64,000 nucleotides of DNA, from assembly GCA_030544235.1 (NCBI GenBank), contig CM060462.1, positions 37,865,526 through 37,929,525 on the forward strand, in the 5' to 3' direction. Below are positions 31,140-42,779 of this stretch, piece by piece. How positions within the stretch are numbered: position 1 is the first letter of the stretch; every line of letters begins with the position of its first letter. Under the pieces are notes generated by a model. The model ran no database searches, had not been told where the DNA came from, and saw only the letters and a program-made list of their open reading frames with translations. The position numbers and the translations under genes are program-made. This DNA is from Lepturacanthus savala. Taxonomy: Eukaryota > Chordata > Actinopteri > Scombriformes > Trichiuridae.

Positions 31140-32960
31140 GACCAAAATTTAAGAGTTTTCTTGCAACCAGACAGACAAACGTTGGTGAAAATCATAACCT
31201 CCTTGATATCGTTTTGTGCTACTTTTACATCAGCAGATATACCAGAATTTCTTTCGGATCATTACCAAAATTAAATCATTGGTTGAAGGTACCATTCCCA
31301 ACATGCACTGAAAATTTGATGAAAATCTGGCCAAAACCTTTTGAGTTATGTTGCTAACAAACAAACAAACAATAAAACCATAACCTCCTTGGTGGAGGTA
31401 ACAACATTTTGTGGTACTTTCAGTGTCAAACTGCTGACAGCGTCTAGTAGTTTCAACCCTCCATTTACTGCTATGTTACCAAACAAGAAGCATTTCAAAG
31501 TAATCTAGAAACCAATATTTCTTCTGGGTCATTACCAAAATGTAATCATCTCTTTATTGCCCCATTCCCAACATTCTCTGAAAATTTGACAAAAAAAACG
31601 GCTAAAGTTAAGTGTCAGTCAAATTTCAACCCATTCAGAGTGAGAAAATGCTGGTTATCATTAACTTTCCTGTGATCTGACTCCTGTTGTTAACCTGTTT
31701 TGGCAAATTCATCTTTTGTGCAACTTTTTCTTTGGGGAATTTGGGAATTTTTAGAATATTTTTTTATTTATCTGCCCAGGAATCCTTAGGCATCTGCTTT
31801 TGGGTCTGTCCTTCAGAAACCTGACATTTAAAGGTCCATTTTCGGCAATGTTACCAAATGACAAACAATTCAAAGTGATCCAGAAACCAGGATTTCTTCC
31901 GGATTGTTACCAAAATTTAATCATCTGTTCATTGCACCATTCCCAGCATTCGCTGAAAATTTGATGAAAATCTGCCAAAGCTTTTTGAGGTATCTTGATA
32001 ACGTTTTGTGGTGCTTCCATATCGATGTCTGCGACCTGTTGCAAGTTAAGTGTCAAACTGCTGACGGTGTCTAGTAGTTGATTTTCAACCCAATCAGAGT
32101 GACTCTATGTTCCTGCTCCTGTTATTAGCTTTAACTTTTTTCTTTTGTGCAACTTTTTTCCTGGGATTTATCTTTTGTATCTACCCAGGAATCCTTATTT
32201 ACTATTAAAAGACTTTTTTGACATGGCAGTATCTGCTTTTTGGTCCATCCTTCAAAAACCTGACATTTAAAGGTCCGTTTTCTGCAATGTTACCAAACAA
32301 TTCAAAGTAATCCAGGAACTAGGATTTCTTCTGGATCATTACCAAAATTTAATCATTGATTGAAGGTACCATTCCCAACATTCGTTGAAAATTTTATGAA
32401 AATCTGGTCAAAGCTTTTTGAAGTATCTTGCTAACAACCAGACAGACATAACCTCCTTGTGGTTCTTTCAATTTGATATCGCCAATCGCTGATGACGTCT
32501 AGTAGTCAAATTTCAACCCTTTCAGAGTGACTCTATGTTCCTGCTCCTGTTGTTAATCTGTTTTGGCATTGTGTTTATCTTTTCTGCAAGTTTTTCCATG
32601 GGATTTTGCTTTTCTTATCTACCCAGGAATCCTTATTTGCTTTCGAGTCCGTCCTTCAAAAACCTGACATTTAAAGGTCCGTTTTCAGCACATGACAAAC
32701 AATTCAAAGTAATCCAGAAACCAGGATTTCTTCCAGATCATTACCAGAATTTAATCATCGTTTCACTGCACCATTCACAACATTCGCTGAAACTTTCACA
32801 AAAATCCGGCCATAACTTATTGAATTATCCTGCTAACAACCAGACAGACAAACATTGGCGAAAATATAACCTCCTTGGTAACTTTTTGTGGTTCTTTCAA
32901 TTTGACATCGCTAACCTGTGCACGTTAAGTGTCTTTCAACCCTTCCAGAGTGAGAAAAAT
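31140..32960 (+). repeat. Diverged tandem array, about 400-440 bp units
   Basis: Recurring landmarks in the same order are ACCAGACAGACA, CATAACCTCCTTGG, TTTCAACCC with CAGAGTGA, CTATGTTCCTGCTCCTGTT, CTACCCAGGAATCCTTA, CCTGACATTTAAAGGTCC, CAAAGTAATCCAGAAACC with AGGATTTCTTC, ATTACCAAAATTTAATCAT and CATTCGCTGAAA. The word CTGACATTTA lies at 31821, 32260 and 32663 (spacings 439 and 403). About four to five partial units are present. The 183-residue + frame at 32535-33086 runs out of the last units into unique sequence; it lacks recognisable motifs and I reject it as a gene. Confidence 0.8.
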
Positions 32961-33099
32961 GTCGAGACCCCACAGTTTATTAAATCAAAATGTGAGACAA
33001 GCCCCATGATGTGTGACATGTGTACGTCAAAGACAGAATTCACCGTGTGGCGCCCTGACAACAACTCAAGAGCTCTCAAACAATAAATATCCAAACCAC

Positions 33100-34070
33100 A
33101 GGGTCCCGGATCAACTCAGGGTCCCTAAATTATTCCCCCCTGCTCCCTGATTGCTGAGCCTGTGCAGTTAAATGGTGACAATATGCTATTTTGATTTACA
33201 CTGACATCTATTAAATGGAGCTGAATTTAGGCGAGGATAACCTGCAGGGCCCCGTGTTTACTCTTGATTGTTTGATTTACTGTTCAATGACACACAGAGT
33301 TTACCGTTTATGCTCCCCTGTAATTCCTCACCTTATCAAAAAAAAAAAAAAACTACACTAAACAAAAGAACTTTTCAAAAGTGACCCAATAACACACACA
33401 CACACACATGGGTACACACCCACAGCGGCAGAGTGATTTATTTTAAGACTCTGAGAGTCTAAGAATGCCATTTAGTAAAGATGGCAGTGGGTAATAAATC
33501 CTCATCAAGTCTGGTACATCCTGTTAGCTTCTTCTCTCCTAGTGACAGCTTTTTAATAAGCTGTGTGTGGTCCTGTATGTGTACTTGACATTTACTAGCT
33601 GACGTTACCCCTCCCTGTCCGTCAGTGCGCATTATGCATATTCCGCTAGAACCCGGGCGGGGAGCATTAGGATGTGCTATAACCATGTCACTCGTACTTT
33701 TCAAGGTCTGGGGGAACGGAGCTAGCCTGTTTGTTGCCGTAATTGATTTCTTTTCAGCGGTGCAAATGAGTTTCTTATTTCTTTGGAAGTTATTTATATG
33801 GAAATGGCGTGATGTTGTGACTACATTAGTCGGGTTATTCTCACCTCCTTTCCTTTTTTAAAGTCACTATCTCCCGGGGAAAACTCTCCCTCTCTTTGTT
33901 GCCATTTGCTGTTTTGCTGATTCTGTCAGCAAAAATTAATTGCTGTCCATTTTAACTCCCCCCGAGCCTTAATGTCTATGAGCAGAGAGATACCCGGCCC
34001 AATTAGGTGGTGTAAATAACATTTGCTCTATAATTGCTTCAATAAAGATTTATCGCCTTCTCTTCATTGT
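33100..34070. promoter_or_regulatory. Candidate conserved noncoding element block
   Basis: A long, low-repeat and GC-balanced stretch, broken only by an A-run (33339-33352) and a short (CA)n (33392-33407). It contains CATTATGCATATTCCGCTAG, CAGCAAAAATTAATTGCTGTCC and CCCAATTAGGTGGTG, all homeodomain/POU-like. Short frames at 33459-33704 and 33625-33861 overlap on opposite strands and look accidental. Confidence 0.4.
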
Positions 34071-34389
34071 CCTTATGTTAAGGCACGGCGAGGCGAGCCA
34101 GAGGACAGCGAGACGCGGCTTTGTTATCTGGCAGAGTGGTAAAGACGGACAAATTCACTGTAAAGTGTTCCAGCTGTGCAGTAAAAGCCACTGTCCATGC
34201 TGCTGTGTGTCAGTGGTGCTGCTGCATGGAGTTAGCGTGTGTTTAGCCTCAGGTTGTTCAGAGAAAAACCAAGCAGAAAGGTCATAAGGTCACTTGTTTT
34301 TTTCTTTTATTATATATTTACAGATGGGAGTTATTTAACCCAGAAGAACCTGGACACATTTCTTCTGAAAGGGGAAATTCAGGGGGATT

Positions 34390-34858
34390 TTAGGAATTTT
34401 GGTTTGAAATACTAACTCCTAGTATCAGAAATCATATATCCCTCACAAACTGCATGTTTAATTATCCAAAATCCTAACAATCATAGGTAATATTTCATTA
34501 TTAACTCCAATAATAACTATTCTATCAATATTTAAAGCAATGGTGTTCCTTACCTCTAACAGGTAATTGTTTAATTAGAATAATTCACTTGTTTTTCATT
34601 AAAAAAACACTTTAAATAACATAACATTGAAACTCAACATTTACATTGTGTTTGACATAAATGCACCGTTTGTGAAGCAGAAATGAACATATATGTGAAC
34701 CAAACTATTTTATTATTATAGACAAATTTATTTGTATAGAACATTTCAACATTAAATACGATTAAATACTAACACTACTTAAATACTACTTTTTCCTATT
34801 ATTCTGAGATTCTCAAATTTTTAAAAGGGGCAATTTGACCCTTAACATAACAGGAGGG
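34390..34858 (+). mobile_element. Family E element copy
   Basis: GCATGTTTAATTATCCAAAA, TAATATTTCATTATTAACTCCAATAATAACTATTCTATCA, GGTGTTCCTTACCTCTAACAG, GACATAAATGCACCGTTTGTGAAGCAG and the terminus TTAACATAACAGGAGGG at about 34842-34858. The outer TTAA is decayed (ATAT), and the left terminus is uncertain. Confidence 0.6.
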
Positions 34859-34859
34859 A

Positions 34860-36280
34860 TATGCCACATTGGGCATTTATGGCAAATTTATTCCTCATTT
34901 AAAAATGTTATTTTTTCGCTTACAAGCAGATATTTTCTCTTTTAAATGCATTTCCTCAACATATATCACACTTATAACTTTGCTGGTTGGATTCAACAAC
35001 AAATTATTTGAACAGAAACTATATTATTTCAAAAATAAGTGAATCAGCTAAATTAATCGAGCAGCTCGTTACCATTTTTGACCATTGACATACCGTAAAT
35101 GACCGAATAACAGCCAGGGTGTTTATTTGTTTCAATCATTTAAAGGATCAGGCGTTTATTTGAGACCAGGTGCCACTAATTCCTTCCTGACAAAAATCTT
35201 GCTTGAAAAAATATGATAATTTACTCAAATTCTCTTATTAAACCAGTATGACTACCATATGACTCACATTTTGCATATTTTACCATAGAAATTTTGAATT
35301 CCAAGTCATAATTTTTATTATTTCACTATACCAGAGCTATGGCGATTGACTATTATTACCAGACAGGATGTTCTTTAACGTCATCGGAGCATGATGCAAA
35401 AGAAAAGAAAAATGAAGAAGAAAAATGTGTCACTCTTATTTCTTGATTTTTTTTCTGTGTATTTTGAAGGTTTTTATGACTATTTTCAGGTTAAAAGCCT
35501 GATGTAACATGTCACCACATGTTTTCAACTTGTTTACTTGTTTTCAATCAATCTTTATTTATAAAGCAGTTTTCATCCGTAGAAAATGTAGCACAAAGTG
35601 CAATATAAGACATATATAAGACATGTTATTAAACCATTAACATTACAGTGGACTCATGGTTTAGAAGGGATGATCCAACAAGTCCAAACCTGCTCTGAAA
35701 ACTAGAAGAAGAACATTATTGTATATCACGCACCATTAAACCCACACAATCTGGACTTAATTATCTCTACAGGTCTGAACATTTCTAAGGTTGTGCTGCA
35801 TGATGTTGCTCCGTCGGATCATTTCTGTGTTTTCTTTGAGAGGTAATCACAAAACGGTACTTCACCGTCCAAATATTCATTCAGGCTTTTGTTGCTTCCA
35901 CGCTGTTGGATCTCGCTCAATCAGCTCAAAGATAATTTTAACTCTAAAAATAACAAACGTTATTAGCAGCCACGAAGGCGACTGTGGTCTCTGGTAAACA
36001 GAGAGAAACGCCACGCTGCTCAGAATAATAATTAAAAAAAAGAGTCAAAAAGGTGCTGAAAAACAAATCTCCAGGTTCATTATGACCTCTACAGAGAGGT
36101 TTTTCTCTCATTTCTAATCTGGAGACAAGTCCTTCTCCTCTGACATCTGACGAAAACAATAATAATGTAGCAGCCTGGCCGCCGTCGACAGGCTAACAAA
36201 CCCTCCTGTGTCAGTAGCCTCTGAACTTCTATCCGCCAGAGCCTGCAATTAATTTGCCTCCCTTTCACAGACAGAATTCT
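34860..36280. other. Repeat relics and noncoding DNA
   Basis: 35095-35190 (TACCGTAAATGACCGAATAACAGCC, GGCGTTTATTTGAGACCAGG) and 35525-35640 (AATCAATCTTTATTTATAAAGC, AGAAAATGTAGCACAAAGTGC) resemble dispersed fish repeats I remember, the second like a LINE or SINE tail. Remaining sequence at 35800-36280 is balanced but shows only short, unsupported frames. Confidence 0.4.
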
Positions 36281-36299
36281 GAAAATTAGCCATGCAGCC

Positions 36300-36960
36300 A
36301 CTGCCTCCATATCAGGGGGCAGGTTGTGTGTTGTCCCTGTGTCCACTTAGAATCAATTCCAATAGCATGACACACTTCCATCCAATCAGCCGTAAAAACC
36401 TGCAGGACATTAAACATCTGAAAATCCTCCCGCTGCTGCTTGATATTCTGCCTACGGACTTTTTTCAAAAATTGTCTCTTAACTGCACGGCCTCAGATCT
36501 CCGACAAATTGTAAACACATCTCTTCTCTCAGGTGCGTTCCCCACAGGCCTGAAAACTGCAGTCATCAAGCTTGTCTGAGGAAAAAAAGAACAATTCAGG
36601 CCCATATCAATCCTCGCGTCCTTAAGTAAAATCATTGAAAAAGCTGTTTTTCAACAGCTGAACAAGCTCACGGCACCGAAACAACCGTTTGATGTCTTCC
36701 AGGCTTTGGACCACAGCAGCTCTCATTAAGGTCTTCTATGACATCCGTTTAAACACAGACAATGGCGGCATGTCAGTGTCTGAATTAGCATCCTGTCAGT
36801 CTCAGAAAGAGCCATCAAAGGCTCAAACTCCACTAAACACCAACACTTTCCTCTGCCCACACTGCACCAAAGACCATTGAACAAGTCAACGATTGGATGT
36901 GCCACATCTTTCTTCAGCTAAACAAAGACTTAAATCACAAGGAAGCAATTTGTTATGTTG
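36300..36960 (+). pseudogene. Decayed L2-like LINE: reverse-transcriptase portion
   Basis: Translation in shifting frames gives, in order, DILPTDFFQKLSL, IVNTSLLSGAFPTGLKTAVI (36292-36579), RPISILASLSKIIEKAVFQQ (about 36600-36660), then a deletion, and WMCHIFLQLNKDLNH (about 36895-36940). Known: this order (NTSLLSG.FP..LKTAV..P, then NYRPIS..P.LSKI.EK, later W...N.LQLN..KTE) is the reverse transcriptase region of L2/CR1-type LINEs. The catalytic FADD part is missing. It is inactive and 5' truncated. Confidence 0.8.
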
Positions 36961-37439
36961 GAGTATTTGCACAAAAAAGAAGGTTGCAAAGGGACAGAAA
37001 TGGTGAAACCTCAGATTCACTTTATTAATTGTCCCTTTGCAATTTGGTGTGCAGCATGCATTCAATAACAGACAATTAGACATAAAAGCATGCATCACAT
37101 TTACATCGAGTATGGTAAAGTGTATAAAAACATAGTGCATAAAATCACCTAAAAACATACATCAGTCAGAACATAGTAAAGTGCAAAAAGCACCTTAAAA
37201 AATACATAGCATGTAGCTAAACACAGCAAGATAGCAATTCCAGTGTTGGCAACAGCAGTTTATTAAGATAAAAAGGAGTTTATTAAGAACAACAAAAAAT
37301 GCATGTAAATCATGTTTCAGCATTTGAGAGATAGAGAAAATTGCTGCTTCTCTCCTTAACTTAATGTTTCTGTCATATCTAAATGTGTTGTAATGGTGTT
37401 GTGTGTATTTTGAAAGGTAAAATTACCATGACAACAAGT

Positions 37440-38060
37440 GATTTATGGATGTGCTAGCTGTTGTTACTAGTTTAGCATTGTGCTAACAGTGACTAGCTGT
37501 AGTAACTGTTCATTTCTTCCTCGGTTGTTTATGGAAACTAGCTAGACATCGTGTGGCTCACTAGGCTCCCAGTAAACATTTCAATGTCTCAAATGGGTGA
37601 TTTACGGCTTCGCTGACTGTTATTAGTTTAGCATTATGCTAACACCAAAATGCTATAACAAAATGCTTGTTGTTGTAGCTGTTTCTTGCTAGGTTGTTTA
37701 TAAAAATGTTGATTTGTAGCTCTGTGTTGTAGTGTCGTGTTAGTTCCCAGAAAATATTTCAACATTTAAAAAATGGGTGATTATGTCTGTGCTAATTATT
37801 AGTTTAGCATTATGCTAACTGTGAACAACTTCCCTGTGCTAAACTAGCTGTGGTTAGTATTTTCTTTGTTGTAACTGTTAGTTTCTTGCTAGGTTGTTTA
37901 TGAATACAGTTTCTATTCATGAGACTATTATTGGCTCGCTAGCTTGCATATGCATGGTAGGCAGAGCAGCAGCATGGGGTGGAGCTACAGAGAAGAAACA
38001 CGGAGCTACTTACTTTGAGTTTAATGCCTGATTTTCAAAGTTGCATACTCCAGCTTTAAG
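37440..38060 (+). repeat. Three tandem units of about 155-175 bp inserted in the LINE
   Basis: TAGTTTAGCATT occurs at 37468, 37624 and 37800. Each copy continues through a GCTAAC word, a TGTAACTGTT/TGTTTCTTGCTAGG block and GGTTGTTTATG/A. Together with 36960-37440 (GTATGGTAAAGTGTATAAAAACATAGTGCATAAAATCACC and others) it separates the two LINE parts by about 1.1 kb, so it inserted into or replaced LINE sequence. Confidence 0.7.
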
Positions 38061-38179
38061 TAATGGCCCAGCTTCAATCAGTGATGTTAAAAACCACAAA
38101 CCAAGCTAGAAATGTTGTTGTAGTCGTAGAATCAGCATTTCAACAACTACATGAAAACCATTACAAAGTCAGCCTAGTA

Positions 38180-38860
38180 TCACCTGGAGAGTATATCAAA
38201 AATTAAAGGACTTGATGTCTCAGCAGGATTTGGAAAAACTTGTCCGTGCATTTATCTTCGGCCGGCTCGACTACCGTAACGAGGTCTTTGCAGGTCTCTC
38301 TAAAAAGTCGATCAGACAGCTGCAGCTGATTCAGAACGCGAGTCCTCGCTGAGACCAAGAAAGTGAATCACGTCGTTGCAGTTGTGAGATCTTTATGCTG
38401 GCTTCCTGCCTGCCAAAGAATTGACTTTAAAATACTGCTGTTGGTTTCCAAAGCACTGAACGGTTCAGGGACTAAATACATTTCTGATCGGCTGCTACAT
38501 TATGAACCATCCAGACCTCTGGGACTAGGTCTGCTTTTATGTCTCCGGAGTCAAAACTAAACATCGAGAGAAGCAGCTTTTCAGTTTTTATGCTTCACAT
38601 ATTTGGGAAAAAAAACAACTCCCAGTTCAATTAAATCAAGGCTGGAGACTGTTTGCTGCTGCTTTTTTTGTTAAATCAAACAGTTATTCATTTCTCACAT
38701 GGTTCTGTAGCTTTTCTTCTTCTAATTGTACTGTCTTAATGCTTTTATTGTTGTAACGAACTTTAAATTACCTAGTTGTTGCAATGTGTGTATAAACTTG
38801 TCTTGTTTATGGATGGATGCACATGATCAACGAAAAAATAAAATCCATCAACCTAGACCA
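38180..38860 (+). pseudogene. Decayed L2-like LINE: C-terminal part and 3' end
   Basis: Frames give RAFIFGRLDYRNEVFAGLSK (about 38250-38310), then SLCWLPACQRIDFKILLL and YISDRLLHYEPSRPLG (within 38363-38560), then an F-S-F-Y-A-like remnant. Known: HWLPV..RI.FKIL.L.YKALNG...YIS.LL..Y.PSR.LRS is the conserved C-terminal block of L2-type LINEs. The 3' part contains TTATTGTTGTAACGAACTTTAAATTACC, typical of the L2 3' UTR tail. The frame is broken by a stop at about 38350. Confidence 0.85.
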
Positions 38861-39149
38861 CACAATACCGCATCCCCTGGGTGACCTTTGACCTTTGTAA
38901 CCCACAGTTACCTGTTGGGCCGTAAATGTGGCGCACACGTGTAATTTACGATGCTAATGGTGGCCAATTTGGAATTTAAAATTTGCGGTAATGTTTGTGG
39001 TAATGGCCTGTGACCCGCGGTTCTGAGAGATGAAATAACAGCTGCTGACCCATTTTATTAGCTGTAGCTAGCAAGCTAATTGCCTTTCATTTCATGGGCC
39101 GATCTGGCTCGCTTTTTGATGTCCCAATTAACTCGTGAGAAATTCAGAA

Positions 39150-39412
39150 GCTGAAAAGGAACCCAGACGAGGTAGGTTTGGGCATCTGGTCCGGATGCCT
39201 CCCTTTTGAAGGTGTTTTTATTTCTTTTCTTTTGCTGGACACGTCCAACTGGTGTGAGACCCTGAGGTGGATAAAGAACTCACCAAAGGGACTATATCTA
39301 TTCTGGCTTGGGAAAAGCCTTGGGCTCCCAAAGGAGCTGCCGGATGTCTGGGTTTCTTTATTCAGTCTAGTGCCTCCATGACCCAGACCTGAAAAAATGG
39401 ATGAATGGATGG
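39150..39412 (+). mobile_element. 3' end of another LINE (Rex/RTE-like) with (GGAT) tail
   Basis: GGAACCCAGACGAGGTAGG, GGGACTATATCTATTCTGGC, GGAAAAGCCTTGGGCTCCCAAAGGAGCTGCC, CATGACCCAGACCTG and the tail ATGGATGAATGGATGG. I know this order as the 3' end of a very common fish non-LTR retrotransposon with GATG-type tail. The family name (Rex3/RTE) is from memory. The peptide LGKSLGLPKELPDVW is what remains of the frame. Confidence 0.65.
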
Positions 39413-39732
39413 TACATTTTAACCCTGCAACATACAGAGTGAAGCACTTTTTGACTCTTGTACTAGGGAAAAGAATCCAGAAACCAGTCTAAAAGTATTT
39501 AAAACAGAGGCGTCAAACTCAAACGGTTTCCCAGAATGTTCCTACCAGTTATTACAGTAAATAATAGTGTCTGAATTATTTATATTATGGATGTTTCAAC
39601 AATTGGAATCTATGGTTTTGTGTTTCTATGCTGAATATTAGACTGTAGTGAAAGAACAAGAAAATAATGACATGTATTTCAACAAAGGAAAAAAAAGTTA
39701 ACGAGGTGCACTTGAACGCACCTTGAAGTTGT

Positions 39733-40157
39733 TTAGCCCTCCTGATATGTTACGTTTTAAAGTTTTAAGATCTAGAAAAAATAGTTTTTTCAGGTTTAAA
39801 CTTTCTTATCTTGCCTTTATTAGTGTTTCACCTCACATATCCCTGCATTTATATCACATAGATACTGATCGGATCAATTTGCAGCATCAAAAAATGTAAT
39901 TTAAAATGTTATATTTCAATATTTTGTAAAACTATTGTCTTTTATATGTGAAGTGGTGAAACATTAAGAAAAAGCATTATGAAAAATGACTTATCCTAAT
40001 TAAACCATCAGCTGTTAGAGGTCAGGAACACCATTCTACTAAATACTGATAGAATAGTCAGCAATGGAATTAATAATGAAATATTGACGATGCTTATTAG
40101 GGTTCTTTTTGGTTTTTGGACATTGTTGCTGAGAAACGAACATATCAGGAGAGTTAA
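39733..40157. mobile_element. Family E/F MITE with matched termini, 425 bp
   Basis: Left: TTAG (decayed TTAA) then CCCTCCTGATATGTTACG at 39737. Right: CGAACATATCAGGAGAG then TTAA at 40154-40157. The termini pair with few mismatches. The interior inverted matches 34.49-34.6 kb (ACTATTCTATCAGTATTTAG, GGTGTTCCTGACCTCTAACAG on the minus strand). It has no coding capacity. Confidence 0.7.
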
Positions 40158-40429
40158 ACGTTAATCAATTCATCATCAATTAATGGTGTAAAAACGTGTG
40201 AGTTCCTTGAGGTGCAACATAAAATCAGGTATTGACTTTGACTCATGCATCTTTGCATGAAGTCAGATATACAGTCATGTATAATAACCTACATGTTGTT
40301 TCCTTTTTTCTTCATTTTATAAATGCACAGGCACCAACCCATTGTTATTGTAGACTCTCTTAAAACAATCTAAGATAATGAGGTGATGTATGTTTTAAAC
40401 AATACTGTTGCATTAATAATGATTAGTGG

Positions 40430-41420
40430 TAGATCCAGAATTCATCAACGACTTTTGGAAGCATCAGTTTGCTGCCATTAATAAAAAAGAAGCCATGGCA
40501 TGCCTATTCATCCATTTCTCATGTAGAATCCAAATAAAAGTGGCAGTGCTTGGTCTGCCAGGTGGATCTGGGGCTCGCCACCTCCTCTCCTCTGTTCCCT
40601 TTCCTGTATTAATAGCTCCTCAGGAGAGCCGGAGAGGTCTGTGTGTCAGGTTTTATCTCCAGAGAAGAACAAGGGGGGAAACTAAATGAAGCCTGAACTT
40701 GAGAACAGCCCCATCCGAGCTTCTCGGGGGAATGCTCGGAGCACATTAAGGGAAACATCAGTAATGTGCAAAACAAATGGAGGGATGTGAAAACCCCCAA
40801 GGACTTTCCCCTCCTACCACCACCACCATCACCAGCAGCAGCAGCAGCAGCTATGTTGAGCCGCTGCCATAAATCTCAGGACCCCTGTGCACGCTGTTGT
40901 GTCCAGACCAGGGGAAAGAAACAGGGACTATGAGCGAGAGCCAGGTTTCTTCCGCATTGGAAACCGTGTAAGCTGTCACAACGAGGCGCTTCATTTTCCA
41001 AATGTGGGCTGCTTGTTGTCTCTTTGCCAAGGGCTTTTTTTTTTCCCCAGACTTGACGCGCTAAACAGTTAGCGGAAGAGTTAAAGCAATTATCCAGCCC
41101 CGCTGTCCGGAGAGTATTTTCTCCCGCCTTCAATGACAGTCTGTTTGTAACTACATGATTTGGATAAAGACTAATGGTGTGTGAGTGAAGTACAGGAGCG
41201 ACGGGATTATGCTAATAAAGATGTATTATGGCTGGGAACAAAAGGCCTTGGCAACCGATCTGACCACTGGGGCTCCCGGGCTGCTTGTGGATAGGGAAGG
41301 AACTGTTGGATAGATTGCCACGGAATTTTTGAACAGACTTCCAGGCATGGGGAATGTCAGTTCAAAATTCAAAAACGACTGAATATTTGATGAATGCTGG
41401 TAACTCGGGGCGATTAATTG
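40430..41420. promoter_or_regulatory. Candidate conserved noncoding element block
   Basis: A low-repeat, GC-balanced block containing a short CAC/CAG tract (40817-40852), GCTAATAAAGATGTATTATGG and CGATTAATTGACTC. Overlapping frames on both strands (40426-40689, 40609-40800, 40876-41133, 40887-41072) have no recognisable domains, which argues for high-complexity noncoding DNA rather than exons. Confidence 0.4.
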
Positions 41421-41573
41421 ACTCTTTATGTCATTTGAACATGTTTAAAACTGTGTGGAAAATGTAAACTTATAAAGTGACGTGGTAAACTTTACAGCGT
41501 CTAAACATTTTTTACAGCAGCAGTGACAAATAATGTTTGGCAAGATAAGAAAGTCAAAAAAATTTAAGAAGTG

Positions 41574-41890
41574 ATTTTCAACCTATGGGCCGCGGCCCTC
41601 TGGTGGCCTGAGGAAGTATTGCACATGGGGCTGTGAAATCCTTTTTTAAAAATCTAAATATCATAGTTGTGTGCCTGAAAATGAAAAAAAAAGTCAGATC
41701 CTGAATTGTATGTATTGCTGAGTATGTCTTTCAGACTATATCTTTCGGATAGAACGGCAAAGTCTGGATAACGACTTGGTTGTTGTCATGGTGACGACAA
41801 AACGCTAAATCCTAGTTTATACTTATCCTACCATTAAGGAGATTTCCACGTGGGCCCTGAGCTGGAAAAGGTCGTGAACCCCTGACCTAG
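41574..41890. mobile_element. Decayed DNA transposon remnant with CTCF-like site
   Basis: Starts GATTTTCAACCTATGGGCCGCGGCCC and ends GGTCGTGAACCCCTGACCTAG. Such GGGGTTC / CAACC-TGGG ends remind me of hAT-type elements in fish. The class is tentative. 41592-41606 matches the CTCF core on the minus strand (see findings). Confidence 0.35.
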
Positions 41891-42779
41891 AATATAAAAC
41901 TAGTTGATAGCATGTGTTTTTAAACTTTTAAAACCTTTTTAGGAGAGTTAAACATGTCAACAATGACAGTTTACTACTAAGTTTAGCTTCACAGAAAAGT
42001 GCCTCATATTGATTTTGTACACATTTAACTGAGTGTCCATTGTTCTGATTGTGAAATACTCTGTTATATATAATATATACATTCAAAATTCCAACAATGG
42101 AATGGAAAGTGGCGTCCATGGCCGATACCTTCTGCTACCAATGCATTGTAACTCTTCATTTTACATTTTTTTGTGATACTACACACGTTAGCGATGATGC
42201 TAAATAATGAATATTGGTGATTGTTGAAAAATAAAGTTGTAAAGGCTTTTAGAGCAGGAAAATGGAAGTATTTTCTACCCCAAAAAGACTACATTTCCCA
42301 TGATCCTCCCAGCACAATGTCACAAACCTCAGATGGAACGATGGCTACTGACGATTCTTCATTCCACGGAAATTCTAGCTACGAAATTATAATTCGAAAT
42401 TAGAATCGGTCACATAAACAAGTGGCGGCTGCACCACATTAAAATGAGACTGTTTCAGAGTCATTTTAACTGCTGGCTGCAGGGTGAATGTGAACAAGAG
42501 GGTGATGCTGAACACAACATTGATCTCTTAAATATCAGTAATTATTGGTTTGAAGCGTTTTTAAAGACGAAGTGAAGCGTTTCACAGCAGTTTCACCCGT
42601 GTGTTATCACAAAAAAACAAAAAGAAGACAGAAGGTGATAAAAGAGGCCATTTCTGATCATTTCTGCCACAAAAATCTATAAAAAACCCCTCAATTAAAT
42701 ACCTTTGAATACCCAAATCAGCAGCAGTTAAAAATGTCAAACGCTATTTATCAACCCAGTAAAAGGTAGAGGAGCGGTT
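41891..42779. other. Noncoding DNA, no clear feature
   Basis: AT-rich with ordinary sequence. TACCCCAAAAAGACTACATTTCCCATGATCC near 42280 looks like a dispersed-repeat end. No gene is supported. Confidence 0.35.

Noticed and set aside
30866..31195. Poly-Cys and poly-Ala frames on the minus strand
   Set aside because: Produced by the (GCA)22 tract. Flanking residues show no domain.
32535..33086. 183-residue open frame, one of the longest in the window
   Set aside because: It runs through the last units of the 400-440 bp tandem array, has no recognisable domain, and the homologous units do not keep the frame.
33459..33861. Opposing short frames in a balanced block
   Set aside because: They overlap on opposite strands and have no domain. 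The conserved noncoding explanation fits better.
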